The notes: a model not told the origin generated them from the letters alone. A stretch of DNA of 64,000 nucleotides from Cedecea neteri (GCF_000758305.1 NZ_CP009458.1:3472001-3536000); one strand, 5' to 3'. Positions 24,887 to 33,345 are shown, numbered from the stretch's first letter. Numbers and translations are program-made.

Positions 24887-25698
24887 GCCTGATAAAAGGC
24901 CGATTCGGCCTGCCGCTGCAGGGGCTGCTGCTTGCCTTTATGCTGTTTGCGATGTTCGGTCCGCTGTTGAACCTTCTGGTCTGGACGGTGGCGGAAAGCT
25001 GGTTTTATCCGCATACCTTGCCGAGCCAGTGGGGATTAAAGTACTGGTATCAGGTATTTAGTCCGTACAGTGATGTGTCCGGCTCGCTGCTGACCAGCGT
25101 ATTTATTGCCGTGCTGTCGGTGCTGGTTTGCCTGTCGATATCGATTCCCGCAGGGTACGCGCTTTCCCGCCGGGCAATGCCGTTTCGGGTGATGTTTATG
25201 CTGCTATTTTTGATCCCACAGGCGTTTCCAAACCTGACGGTGTATATGAACATCGCGCGGCTTTTCTATCAGTGGGGGCTGAACGGCACCGTGGCTGGCG
25301 TAGTGCTGGTGCACAGCGTACATGGCCTGATGTATTCAGTCTGGATTTGCGTGGCCGCATTTTCGGCGATTGATCCACTGCTAGCGCGGGCATCGCGCAA
25401 TTTAGGGGCAGGGCCGCTGTTTACCTTCTGGCATATCGTGCTGCCGCAGGCTTTGCCGGGGATCGTGGCCGCCGGGATCTTTGTATTCCTTGAGTCGCTG
25501 GATGAGTTTACAGGCACCTTTTTCGTTGGTGCGCCGGATATCACCACGCTGCCGCTATTGCTTTACAACGCCAGCATGTCCGGGAATTACCAGGTGTCGT
25601 CGATTACCGCGCTGATCTTACTGGTGCCGTCGCTGCTGTTTATGCTGGTCATCCATAAGTTTATGCGGCCTGAGATGCTGTCGAAGCTGGGCAAGTGA
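24883..25698 (+). CDS. ABC transporter permease (PotC-like)
   Basis: 271 residues from the ATG at 24883, which overlaps the preceding stop and has a strong ribosome binding site (AGGAGGGG). Six membrane segments. The EAA-like loop is DPLLARASRNLGAGPLFTFWHIVLPQALPGI. FLESLDEFTGTFF lies near residue 205. Last gene of the importer operon. An ORF start 60 nt upstream lies inside the previous gene and lacks a better ribosome binding site. Confidence 0.9.
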   Translation: MSLIKGRFGLPLQGLLLAFMLFAMFGPLLNLLVWTVAESWFYPHTLPSQWGLKYWYQVFSPYSDVSGSLLTSVFIAVLSVLVCLSISIPAGYALSRRAMPFRVMFMLLFLIPQAFPNLTVYMNIARLFYQWGLNGTVAGVVLVHSVHGLMYSVWICVAAFSAIDPLLARASRNLGAGPLFTFWHIVLPQALPGIVAAGIFVFLESLDEFTGTFFVGAPDITTLPLLLYNASMSGNYQVSSITALILLVPSLLFMLVIHKFMRPEMLSKLGK

Positions 25699-25801
25699 TA
25701 CCAGGCATTGGCTACAATACAGATAATTCCGGGCTGATAATGTTTTAGATTATCCGCCTGAGGGGGTGAAACCCCGTTATCCGTTTGTTTTCGAGGTGTT
25801 C

Positions 25802-26104
25802 ATGAAGAAGCGATATGCGCTTGCAGCAATCCCGGTATTACTGACGACCTTTAGCACCCTGGCTTCCTCGGAAGCGGCCTGGCAGCAGCTGGATAAAGAC
25901 GTGCAAAAAAGCTGCCTCGCCATCAGCGCCCTGCAGGAGAAAAAGATAGAAGGGAAGCGCACCGACTTCAGTGATGAGGTCGGTTACTCGGCGGTGGTGA
26001 TTTCAGGCAACTACAAATTTAAGAACAGTAACCCTGTGCCGGGCAAAGAGCTGTGCCTTTATAACCGCAAAACGAAAAAGGCCAGCCTGGAACAGATGCA
26101 GTAG
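25802..26104 (+). CDS. Small secreted protein of unknown function
   Basis: 100 residues from the ATG at 25802 (GAGG ribosome binding site). A signal peptide (RYALAAIPVLLTTFSTLAS) is followed by a compact domain with two cysteines (QKSCLAIS and KELCLYNRK) likely paired in the periplasm, and the stretch FSDEVGYSAVVISGNY. I recall similar unannotated proteins in enterobacteria but know no function. It lies between the two importer operons in the same orientation and ends at its own terminator, so it may be an independent gene rather than part of either transporter. Confidence 0.7.
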   Translation: MKKRYALAAIPVLLTTFSTLASSEAAWQQLDKDVQKSCLAISALQEKKIEGKRTDFSDEVGYSAVVISGNYKFKNSNPVPGKELCLYNRKTKKASLEQMQ

Positions 26105-26156
26105 CATTTTTGCTCGGTTAAAGAATATATCCCTGCAAAGACAATCTCTTTGAACG

Positions 26157-26195
26157 ACAGGCAGTTAACCCTCAGCCGGGACGCTGCCTGTTTTA
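26157..26195 (+). terminator. Terminator after the small secreted protein gene
   Basis: ACAGGCAG (26157-26164) pairs with CTGCCTGT (26184-26191) followed by TTTA; the loop is 19 nt. It isolates the upstream genes from the gpdQ operon. Confidence 0.7.
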
Positions 26196-26218
26196 TCTGG
26201 CGCAAAACTGCCATTTCC

Positions 26219-26252
26219 CCGTCACGTTTCTGCCATAAACCCCTCCCATACT
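26219..26252 (+). promoter_or_regulatory. Pho-box-like sequence and -10 element before the gpdQ/Ugp-like operon
   Basis: CCGTCAC (26219-26225), a 4-nt spacer GTTT, then CTGCCAT (26230-26236) follow the 7-4-7 layout of a PhoB site (consensus CTGTCAT), matching at 5 and 6 of 7 bases. CATACT at 26247-26252 is a suitably placed -10 element. E. coli ugp is a known PhoB target, so phosphate-starvation control is plausible. Confidence 0.45.
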
Positions 26253-26286
26253 GACTGACTTCTGACCCCTGACAGGTTTGCAGACA

Positions 26287-27162
26287 ATGGCAAAACGTCC
26301 CTGGCTTCCGTGGCTGATCCTTACGCCATCTTTGATCTTTTTACTGCTCTTTACCTGGTTCCCGCTGATCCGCTCCGTGTACGACAGCTTGTTTGATACG
26401 CGTATGGCGGGCGAGGCCGGTGCGTATGTGGGCGCAGGTAATTATGTTCGCCTTTTTGCTGACGCGGTTTTCTGGAAATCGCTGGTGAATAATCTGTTCT
26501 ACATCGTGCTGACCGTGATCCCCGGCGTGGCGCTCGCGCTGCTGCTGGCGGTTGCGCTTTGGGAGAATCACCGCGTTAACCGCTGGCTGCGGACGGCTTT
26601 TTTCTTCCCGATGATTATCCCGATGGTCAGCGCGGCGGCGCTGTGGCTGTTCATCTTCATGCCGGGTATGGGGATGCTGGATTATTACCTGGCGAAATTG
26701 TTCGGGCCGATGAATAACAATTGGCTCGGCCGCAGCAATACCGCGCTGTACGCCCTGGCGCTGATTGGCGTCTGGAAGTTCGCCGGTTACTACATGCTGT
26801 TTTTCCTCGCCGGATTACAAAGCCTGCCAGCCTCGGCGCGTGAAGCGGCAATCATGGAAGGGGCGACCTCCACCCAGGTGTTCTTTAAGGTCACTTTACC
26901 GCTACTGCGCCCGACGCTGAGCTTTGTGGTAACCACGGCGCTTATCTACTCGATTACGCAGATCGACCACGTAGCGGTAATGACGCGCGGCGGGCCGGAT
27001 AACGCCACCACCGTGCTGCTGTATTACATCCAGAGTCTCGCCTGGGACACCCATGATTTAGGCAAAGCCTCAGCCGCCACCTTCCTGACGCTGGCCGGCC
27101 TGTTTGTCTTCTCGTTCGTTAACCTCAAGCTGTTAGAAAGGGGCGCCCACCATGAGCGTTGA
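26287..27162 (+). CDS. Ugp-like ABC transporter permease (UgpA-type)
   Basis: 291 residues from the ATG at 26287. A TTG 9 nt earlier is in frame but less well placed. Six membrane segments; the EAA loop is PASAREAAIMEGATSTQVFFKVTLPLLRPTL (about residues 180-210). It belongs to the carbohydrate/glycerol-3-phosphate permease group, with TRGGPDNATTVLLYYIQ as in UgpA/MalF-type proteins. First gene of an operon that contains gpdQ, so the cargo is probably a glycerophosphodiester or glycerol-3-phosphate. It overlaps the next gene by 11 nt. Confidence 0.9.
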   Translation: MAKRPWLPWLILTPSLIFLLLFTWFPLIRSVYDSLFDTRMAGEAGAYVGAGNYVRLFADAVFWKSLVNNLFYIVLTVIPGVALALLLAVALWENHRVNRWLRTAFFFPMIIPMVSAAALWLFIFMPGMGMLDYYLAKLFGPMNNNWLGRSNTALYALALIGVWKFAGYYMLFFLAGLQSLPASAREAAIMEGATSTQVFFKVTLPLLRPTLSFVVTTALIYSITQIDHVAVMTRGGPDNATTVLLYYIQSLAWDTHDLGKASAATFLTLAGLFVFSFVNLKLLERGAHHER

Positions 27163-28039
27163 GTTTTCTGGGGGCGTTGTCAACGCGCGTAGCGTGCCGC
27201 AGCCGCTGTGGTTGCGGCTGAGAAAATCAAAGGGCGTGACGCTCACCGTGCTGATGTGTTGCCTGGCGCTACTGTGGGTTAGCCCGTTTATCTGGATGCT
27301 TTCATCGGCCTTTAGCGCCAGCACCTTCGGGGAAGGCATGGCCTCGATATTGCCGCGTTTTCCGCTCACGCTGGATAACTTCCGCGATGCCTGGCAGAGC
27401 GCCGACTGGCTCAGTTTGTACGCCAATACGCTGATTTTCAGCTTCGGCACTTTCTTCGTACAGCTCATCACCATCACCACCGCCGGGTACGTTTTTGCCT
27501 GCCATGAATTCCGGGGCAAGCAAACGCTGTTTCTGCTGTTTCTGGTGCAGCTGATGATCATGCCCGTCGTGATGATGGTGCCGAACATGATGACGCTCAA
27601 AACGCTGGGGCTACTCAACACGCTGACCGGCGTGATGATGCCGTATTTCACCTCCGCGTTCGGCGTGTTCCTGATGCGCCAGGCGTTCCTCGCCATCCCG
27701 AAAGAGCTGGAGGAGGCCGCGCTGATGGAGGGGTGTCGCTGGTGGCAGGTGCTTTACCGCGTGCTGCTGCCGATGTGCTGGCCGTCGGTGCTGGCTTTCG
27801 CCACCGTCAGTATCACCTACCACTGGAACGAGTATCTGTGGCCGCTAATGATGCTCAACGACCCGGACAAACAGGTGCTGACGGTCGGGCTTGTTTCGTT
27901 TGCTATGGGCGCCGAATCCGGCGGCCAGTGGGGCACCATCAGCGCCGGCACCATTATGGTTTGCCTGCCGCTGATGCTCGCCTTTATCGCCTTCCAGAAA
28001 CAGTTTCTGCGAAGTTTTGGTTTTTCAGGTATCAAGTAA
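27152..28039 (+). CDS. Ugp-like ABC transporter permease (UgpE-type)
   Basis: 295 residues with six hydrophobic segments and the EAA loop IPKELEEAALMEGCRWWQVLYRVLLPMCWPSV (about residues 185-215). The YHWNEYLWPLMMLNDPDKQVLTVGL stretch is highly typical of UgpE/MalG-type subunits. It pairs with the preceding permease. The gpdQ gene follows after 11 nt. Confidence 0.91.
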   Translation: MSVEFSGGVVNARSVPQPLWLRLRKSKGVTLTVLMCCLALLWVSPFIWMLSSAFSASTFGEGMASILPRFPLTLDNFRDAWQSADWLSLYANTLIFSFGTFFVQLITITTAGYVFACHEFRGKQTLFLLFLVQLMIMPVVMMVPNMMTLKTLGLLNTLTGVMMPYFTSAFGVFLMRQAFLAIPKELEEAALMEGCRWWQVLYRVLLPMCWPSVLAFATVSITYHWNEYLWPLMMLNDPDKQVLTVGLVSFAMGAESGGQWGTISAGTIMVCLPLMLAFIAFQKQFLRSFGFSGIK

Positions 28040-28050
28040 GGAGTTGAGTG

Positions 28051-28875
28051 ATGTTATTGGCCCATATTTCCGACACCCATTTCCGCAGTCAGAACCAGAA
28101 ACTGTACGGCTTTATCGACATTAACGCGGGCAATGCCGACGTGGCCTCGCAGCTGAACGCCCTGCGTGAGCGCCCGGACGCGGTCATCGTCAGCGGGGAT
28201 ATCGTTAACTGCGGTCGCCCTTCGGAGTACCAGGTCGCGCGCCAGGTGCTGGGCACCATTAAGTCGCCGCTTTATTTGATCCCCGGCAACCACGACGATA
28301 AGGCGCATTTTCTGGAATACCTGCGCCCGCTTTGCCCGCAACTGGGGGACGATCCGGAAAATATTCGCTATGCGGTAGACGACTTCGCTACCCGGCTGCT
28401 GTTTATCGACTCCAGCCTCGCCGGGCACTCCAAAGGCTGGCTGACCGACAACACCGTGGCCTGGCTGGAAGCAGAGCTAACCGCGAGCGGCGACAAGCAG
28501 ACGGCAGTCTTTATGCACCATCCGCCGCTGCCGCTGGGCAACGCGCAAATGGACAAAATCGCCTGTGAAAACGGCCACCTGTTGCTGGATTTGGTCGCCC
28601 GATTCCCGGCGCTGGTGCGTATTTTTTGTGGCCACAATCATAGCCTGACGATGACCCAATACCGCCAGGCAACGATAGCCACTATTCCCGGCACGGTGCA
28701 CCAGGTGCCGTATCACTTTGAGGACAGCCGCCCGTATTACGATCTGTCGCCGCCGTCCTGCCTGATGCACCGCCAGGTGGGGGACCAGTGGGTAAGCTAT
28801 CAGCATTCGCTGGCGCATTATGCTGGCCCGTGGCTGTATGACGCGGCGATCAGTTGCCCGACGGATGAGTATTAA
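28051..28875 (+). CDS. gpdQ: Glycerophosphodiesterase GpdQ (binuclear metallophosphoesterase)
   Basis: 274 residues from the ATG at 28051 (AAGGAG ribosome binding site), the exact length of Enterobacter aerogenes GpdQ, which it resembles along its whole length as I recall that protein. Metal ligands are all in place: HISDTH (Asp8, His10), SGDIVN (Asp50), GNHDD (Asn80), MHHPPLP and CGHNH. GpdQ hydrolyses glycerophosphodiesters to glycerol-3-phosphate and an alcohol and is promiscuous toward other phosphodiesters. It lies inside the operon of a Ugp-like importer, between permease and ATPase genes, so import and cleavage are directly linked. It acts in the cytoplasm. Confidence 0.96.
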   Translation: MLLAHISDTHFRSQNQKLYGFIDINAGNADVASQLNALRERPDAVIVSGDIVNCGRPSEYQVARQVLGTIKSPLYLIPGNHDDKAHFLEYLRPLCPQLGDDPENIRYAVDDFATRLLFIDSSLAGHSKGWLTDNTVAWLEAELTASGDKQTAVFMHHPPLPLGNAQMDKIACENGHLLLDLVARFPALVRIFCGHNHSLTMTQYRQATIATIPGTVHQVPYHFEDSRPYYDLSPPSCLMHRQVGDQWVSYQHSLAHYAGPWLYDAAISCPTDEY

Positions 28876-28880
28876 TCGCC

Positions 28881-29954
28881 ATGTTAAGACTGAATCAGGT
28901 AAGCAAGCAGTTTGACGGTAAAGCGGCGTTGAACGCGCTGTCGCTCAGCATCGACGAAGGTGAGTTTGTGGTGCTGGTCGGGCCGTCCGGCTGCGGCAAA
29001 AGTACGCTGCTGCGGATGCTGGCGGGGCTGGAAGAGGTTAGCGACGGCGAGATTTGGCTCGGCGGGGAGAACATTACGGCGATGTCGCCGCGTGAGCGCA
29101 ACTTCGCGATGATCTTTCAGAACTATGCGCTGTTTCCGCACCTGACGGTACGGGACAACATCACCTTTGGCATGAAGATCCGCAAAGAAGACAAAGCCAG
29201 CTGGCAGCCGCGCCTGGAGCAGGTAGCTTCGATGCTACAGCTGGGCGAAATGCTCGATCGTAAACCGGCCAAACTGTCCGGCGGGCAGCGCCAGCGCGTG
29301 GCAATGGCGAGAGCCATTGTGCGCAATCCACGCCTGTTCCTGATGGATGAACCGCTCTCCAACCTGGATGCGCGCCTGCGTACCGAGGTGCGCGACAGCA
29401 TTATGGCGCTGCATCATCAACTTAAAACCACCACCATTTATGTCACCCACGATCAGACGGAGGCCATGTCGATGGCGGACCGTATTGTGGTGATGAACGG
29501 CGGTGTGGTACAGCAGGTAGGCGAGCCGGAGCACCTTTATGCTCATCCAGCCAACCTGTTTGTCGCCGGTTTCATTGGCTCCCCGGCCATGAATTTGGTT
29601 TCTCTGCCTTGTGAAAACGGCCGCGTTTTGCCCGCCACGCTGAATCTGCCTTTGCCGCCTGCTGCGGAAAAAGAGCAAAGCGTCTGGTTCGGGATTCGCC
29701 CCGAACACCTCACCGACAGGCCAGAAAATGGGCACCTGACGCTAACGGCGACGGTGCTGCAACGAGAACTGATGGGCGCAGATTATCTGCTCCATGTCAG
29801 CACCCCCCTGGGAACGTTACGCTACACCCGCCGCCACCGCGGCGAGGTACCAGAAAAAGGCGATACGCTTACCCTCGGTTTTTCTTCATCGGATATACAC
29901 CTTTTCCACACAGACCTTCACCACAACTTACACCAGGAGATTGACCATGTTTAA
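28881..29954 (+). CDS. Ugp-like ABC transporter ATP-binding protein (UgpC/MalK-type)
   Basis: 357 residues with Walker A GPSGCGKST (about residue 34), signature LSGGQRQRVAMARAIV, Walker B RLFLMDEPLSNLDA and a C-terminal TOBE-type domain with WFGIRPEHLTDRPENG, as in UgpC/MalK. The end overlaps the start of the binding-protein gene by 8 nt. It powers the Ugp-like importer encoded in the same operon. Confidence 0.93.
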   Translation: MLRLNQVSKQFDGKAALNALSLSIDEGEFVVLVGPSGCGKSTLLRMLAGLEEVSDGEIWLGGENITAMSPRERNFAMIFQNYALFPHLTVRDNITFGMKIRKEDKASWQPRLEQVASMLQLGEMLDRKPAKLSGGQRQRVAMARAIVRNPRLFLMDEPLSNLDARLRTEVRDSIMALHHQLKTTTIYVTHDQTEAMSMADRIVVMNGGVVQQVGEPEHLYAHPANLFVAGFIGSPAMNLVSLPCENGRVLPATLNLPLPPAAEKEQSVWFGIRPEHLTDRPENGHLTLTATVLQRELMGADYLLHVSTPLGTLRYTRRHRGEVPEKGDTLTLGFSSSDIHLFHTDLHHNLHQEIDHV

Positions 29955-31269
29955 CCCCCTGATGCATAAATGGCGGGCGCTTGCCGTTTGCTGTTCGCTG
30001 GCCGTGAGCGGCGCAGCGCTGGCAAAAGAGAAAATTGATTTTATGTTCCCGGCGCCGGTCGACGGCAAGCTGACCATGGAGATGACCCGCGTCATCAAGG
30101 CGTTTAACGATTCGCAGCAGGACGTCGAAGTCCGCGGTATTTTTACCGGCAGCTACGACACCACAAAAATTAAAGCGGAATCCGCACAGAAAGCCGGGCA
30201 GCCACCGGCGCTGGTCATTATGTCGGCCAACTTCACCACCGATCTTGCACTAAAAGACGAAATCCTGCCGATGGACGAGCTGTTTAAATACGGCAACCGC
30301 AAGGCGGGCGACTTCCTGATGAACGACTTCTGGCCGGCAATGCACAAGAATGCCCAGGTGATGGGCGTGACTTACGCGATTCCGTTCCATAACTCCACGC
30401 CAATCCTGTACTACAACAAAACCATGTTTGACCAGGCGGGTATCAAGCAGCCGCCGCAGACCTGGGCCGAAATGCTGGCCGATGCGAAGAAGCTGACCGA
30501 CGCCAGCAAAGGGCAGTGGGGCATCATGCTGCCGTCCACCAACGACGATTACGGCGGCTGGATCTTCTCCTCGCTGGTTCGCGCCAACGGGGGCAACTAT
30601 TTCAACGAAAACTATCCGGGCGAAGTGTATTACGACTCGCCGACCACCATTGGCGCGCTGCGCTTCTGGCAGAACATGGTTTACCGCGACAAAGTGATGC
30701 CGTCCGGCGTGCTTAACTCCAAGCAGATCAGCGCCGCGTTCTTCAGCGGTAAACTGGGCATGGCGATGCTGAGCACCGGGGCGCTGGGCTTTATGCGCGA
30801 AAACAGCAAAGATTTTGATATGGAAGTGGCGATGATGCCCGCCAAAGAGCAGCGGGCAGTGCCTATCGGCGGCGCGAGCCTGGTGAGCTTCAAGGGCATT
30901 TCCGACGCGCAGAAAAAAGCCGCTTATCAGTTCCTGACGTATCTGGTTAGCCCGCAGGTTAACGGCGCGTGGAGCCGCTTCACCGGGTATTTCTCCCCGC
31001 TGAAAGCCTCTTACGACACGCCGGAAATGAAAGAGTACCTGCAGAAAGATCCGCGGGCGCAAATCGCGCTGGATCAGCTGAAATATGCCCATCCCTGGTA
31101 TTCGACTTATGAAACGGTTGCCGTTCGTCAGGCGATGGAAAACCAGCTGGCGGCGGTGGTGAACGATCAGAAAGTGACCCCGGAAGCCGCGGCGAAATCC
31201 GCCCAGCAAACGGCGGACAGCCTGATGAAGCCTTACGTTGAGAAAACCGCGCTGGCCGATGTGAAGTAA
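29947..31269 (+). CDS. Ugp-like periplasmic substrate-binding protein (UgpB-type)
   Basis: 440 residues from the ATG at 29947, preceded by CAGGAGA. The ORF extends upstream into the ATPase gene, but the signal peptide (ALAVCCSLAVSGAALA) only begins after this ATG. The mature part starts KEKIDFMFPAPVDGKLT and continues with family 1 features including ANFTTDLALKDEILPMDEL, WAEMLADAKKLTD and MAMLSTGALGF, resembling UgpB. It should capture glycerol-3-phosphate-type diesters in the periplasm. Being the last gene of the operon is unusual, since ugpB is first in E. coli. Confidence 0.9.
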   Translation: MFNPLMHKWRALAVCCSLAVSGAALAKEKIDFMFPAPVDGKLTMEMTRVIKAFNDSQQDVEVRGIFTGSYDTTKIKAESAQKAGQPPALVIMSANFTTDLALKDEILPMDELFKYGNRKAGDFLMNDFWPAMHKNAQVMGVTYAIPFHNSTPILYYNKTMFDQAGIKQPPQTWAEMLADAKKLTDASKGQWGIMLPSTNDDYGGWIFSSLVRANGGNYFNENYPGEVYYDSPTTIGALRFWQNMVYRDKVMPSGVLNSKQISAAFFSGKLGMAMLSTGALGFMRENSKDFDMEVAMMPAKEQRAVPIGGASLVSFKGISDAQKKAAYQFLTYLVSPQVNGAWSRFTGYFSPLKASYDTPEMKEYLQKDPRAQIALDQLKYAHPWYSTYETVAVRQAMENQLAAVVNDQKVTPEAAAKSAQQTADSLMKPYVEKTALADVK

Positions 31270-31290
31270 AATCCTCTTAGTTTTATCCCC

Positions 31291-31316
31291 ACGGGCGGTT
31301 CTGCCGCCCGTTATCT
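31291..31316 (+). terminator. Terminator of the gpdQ operon
   Basis: ACGGGCGG and CCGCCCGT form a strong hairpin with a TTCTG loop, followed by TATCTT, 22 nt after the stop. Confidence 0.8.
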
Positions 31317-31358
31317 TCGTGTTAAAAAATCACTTTCTGACTATAACAGTTGTACGAA

Positions 31359-31379
31359 ACAGCGTATTTTTAGCGCTGT
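31359..31379. promoter_or_regulatory. Inverted repeat upstream of ydcR
   Basis: ACAGCG (31359-31364) and CGCTGT (31374-31379) are perfect inverted arms with a 9-bp AT-rich spacer, 22 bp before the ydcR start. A possible autoregulatory site. Confidence 0.4.
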
Positions 31380-31400
31380 GATATAGACAGGGAGCAGCGC

Positions 31401-32828
31401 ATGAAAAAGTACCAGCAGCTGGCACAGCAGATCCTCGACCAGATTGCCCTCGGCGTCTGGCAGCCGGGAGATCGTTTACCGTCGCTGCGCGAGCAGGTCG
31501 GACACAGCGGCATGAGTTTTATGACCGTCGGACACGCCTATCAGATGCTTGAAAGTCAGGGCGCGATTGTGGCGAGACCGCAGTCCGGCTATTACGTTGC
31601 GCCCAGATCCGTGGCGCGCACTGCACCGCCTGCGGTACAGGTGACCCGTGCGGAAACCGTCGATATCAATACCTATATTTTTGATGTGCTGCAGGCGAGC
31701 ACGGATGCCTCCGTGGTCCCGTTTGGATCTGCGTTCCCGGACCCGCGCCTGTTTCCGCTCCAGGCTCTTCACCGCTCAATGGCGGCGGTCAGTAAAACGG
31801 CGACCGCCATCAGCGTGATTGAAAGCTTGCCGCCGGGCAACGAAGCGCTGCGCCACGCCATTGCCCAGCGCTACGCCCAGCAGGGGATGCACGTTTCACC
31901 GGATGAAATCGTTATTACCACAGGCGCGCTTGAGGCGCTCAATTTAAGCCTGCAGGCAGTTACCGAGCCGGGTGATTGGGTGATTGTCGAGAACCCTTGC
32001 TTCTACGGCGCGCTACAGGCGCTGGAGCGTCTGAGGCTGAAAGCGCTATCGGTCGCCACCGACCCGGTAAGCGGGATCGACCTCGATGCGCTGGCACAGG
32101 CTCTGGCCGAATACCCGGTCAAAGCGTGCTGGTTAATGACCAACAGCCAGAATCCGCTGGGCGTGACGCTGTCGTCGGAGAAAAAAGCGCAGCTGGTGCA
32201 GCTGTTACAGGCGCATAACGTCACGCTGATTGAGGATGACGTGTACAGCGAGCTTTATTATGGGCGTGAAAGGCCGCTGCCAGCGCGGGCGTATGATACC
32301 CACGGCATGACCCTGCATTGCTCCTCGTTTTCAAAATGCCTGGTGGCCGGGTTTCGCATCGGCTGGGTCGCAGCCGGGAAACACGCCCGCCGCATTCAGC
32401 AGCTGCAGCTGATGAGCACGCTGTCCACCAGTTCGCCGATGCAGCTGGCACTCGTCGATTTCCTTGCTACCCGCCGCTATGACACACACCTGCGCCGCCT
32501 GCGGCGACAGCTGGCAGAACGCAAGCAGCAGGCCTGGCAAACGCTAAGTGAGCTGTTCCCTCCTGAAGTCAAAATCCACCGCAGCGAAAGCGGCTATTTC
32601 CTGTGGATTGAGCTGCCGGAGGGGCTGGACGCCAGCCTGCTTAACGAGCGGGGGTTGGCGCATAAGATAAGCATCGCCCCGGGGAAAATGTTCACTACGG
32701 GCAGGGCCTGGGATAACTATTTCCGCTTCAACGCCTCGTGGAGCTGGGGCGAAAGGGAGCGCCAGGCAGCGGTGACGTTGTCACGTTTAATCAAGGAATT
32801 GATTGAGGAACACCATGTACAAGACTGA
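31401..32828 (+). CDS. ydcR: YdcR, MocR-type GntR regulator with aminotransferase-like domain
   Basis: 475 residues. The N-terminal winged helix (KYQQLAQQILDQIALGVWQPGDRLPSLREQVGHSGMSFMTV...) is nearly identical in pattern to E. coli YdcR (468 residues), and a class I aminotransferase-like domain follows with the PLP lysine in SSFSKCLVAGFRIGW (about residue 312). MocR proteins use PLP or its adducts as effectors rather than catalysing transamination. In E. coli ydcR is next to ydcSTUV-patD; here no ydcSTUV importer is present and an acetyltransferase gene overlaps its end by 14 nt. Confidence 0.92.
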   Translation: MKKYQQLAQQILDQIALGVWQPGDRLPSLREQVGHSGMSFMTVGHAYQMLESQGAIVARPQSGYYVAPRSVARTAPPAVQVTRAETVDINTYIFDVLQASTDASVVPFGSAFPDPRLFPLQALHRSMAAVSKTATAISVIESLPPGNEALRHAIAQRYAQQGMHVSPDEIVITTGALEALNLSLQAVTEPGDWVIVENPCFYGALQALERLRLKALSVATDPVSGIDLDALAQALAEYPVKACWLMTNSQNPLGVTLSSEKKAQLVQLLQAHNVTLIEDDVYSELYYGRERPLPARAYDTHGMTLHCSSFSKCLVAGFRIGWVAAGKHARRIQQLQLMSTLSTSSPMQLALVDFLATRRYDTHLRRLRRQLAERKQQAWQTLSELFPPEVKIHRSESGYFLWIELPEGLDASLLNERGLAHKISIAPGKMFTTGRAWDNYFRFNASWSWGERERQAAVTLSRLIKELIEEHHVQD

Positions 32829-33345
32829 AAGATTGTTGCTGAGGGCGTGGCGAGACGAGGACTTAGTTCCGTTTGCCGAAATGAATGCCGACCCGGAGGT
32901 GATGCGCTATTTCTTGCAGCCCCTGACGCCGGAAGAAAGCCAGCGTTATCTCGAGACATTTCGCCAGCGTATGGCGGAAAACGGCTTTGGTTTCTGGGCG
33001 GTGGAAGAACGCCATAGCGGAGAGCTGGCCGGGTTCGTTGGCCTGAACCGGCCAGGCTACTCGCTGCCGTTTGGCCCGTGTGTCGAGATCGGCTGGCGGC
33101 TTCGAAAAGCGTTTTGGGGCAAAGGGTACGCGCCTGAGGCGGCGAGGGAAGCGCTGCGCATTGGTTTCGACGAGTACGGCCTGGACAGCATTGTGGCTTT
33201 TACCGCGCTGCCAAATTTACCGTCTCAGCGGGTGATGGAGAAGTTGGGCATGCGCCGAAGCGGTGAGTTTGACCATCCGATGGTGCCGGAACAGCATCCG
33301 CTGTTGCGGCATGTCTGGTATCAGATCTACAGGCCAGAGGTTTAA
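32815..33345 (+). CDS. GNAT-family N-acetyltransferase (RimJ/RimL-like)
   Basis: 176 residues from the ATG at 32815, which has GAGGA 7 nt upstream inside the end of ydcR. The sequence begins YKTERLLLRAWRDEDLVPF, typical of the RimJ/RimL branch, and the acetyl-CoA loop region is IGWRLRKAFWGKGYAPEAAREAL (about residues 85-107), followed by NLPSQRVMEKLGMRR. The acceptor is unknown. Overlap with ydcR indicates co-transcription. Confidence 0.9.
   Translation: MYKTERLLLRAWRDEDLVPFAEMNADPEVMRYFLQPLTPEESQRYLETFRQRMAENGFGFWAVEERHSGELAGFVGLNRPGYSLPFGPCVEIGWRLRKAFWGKGYAPEAAREALRIGFDEYGLDSIVAFTALPNLPSQRVMEKLGMRRSGEFDHPMVPEQHPLLRHVWYQIYRPEV

Noticed and set aside
30250..31209. A 319-codon minus-strand ORF opposite the UgpB-type gene
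   Set aside because: Composition is rich in His, Arg and Gln as expected for an antisense frame; the plus-strand gene is clearly real.
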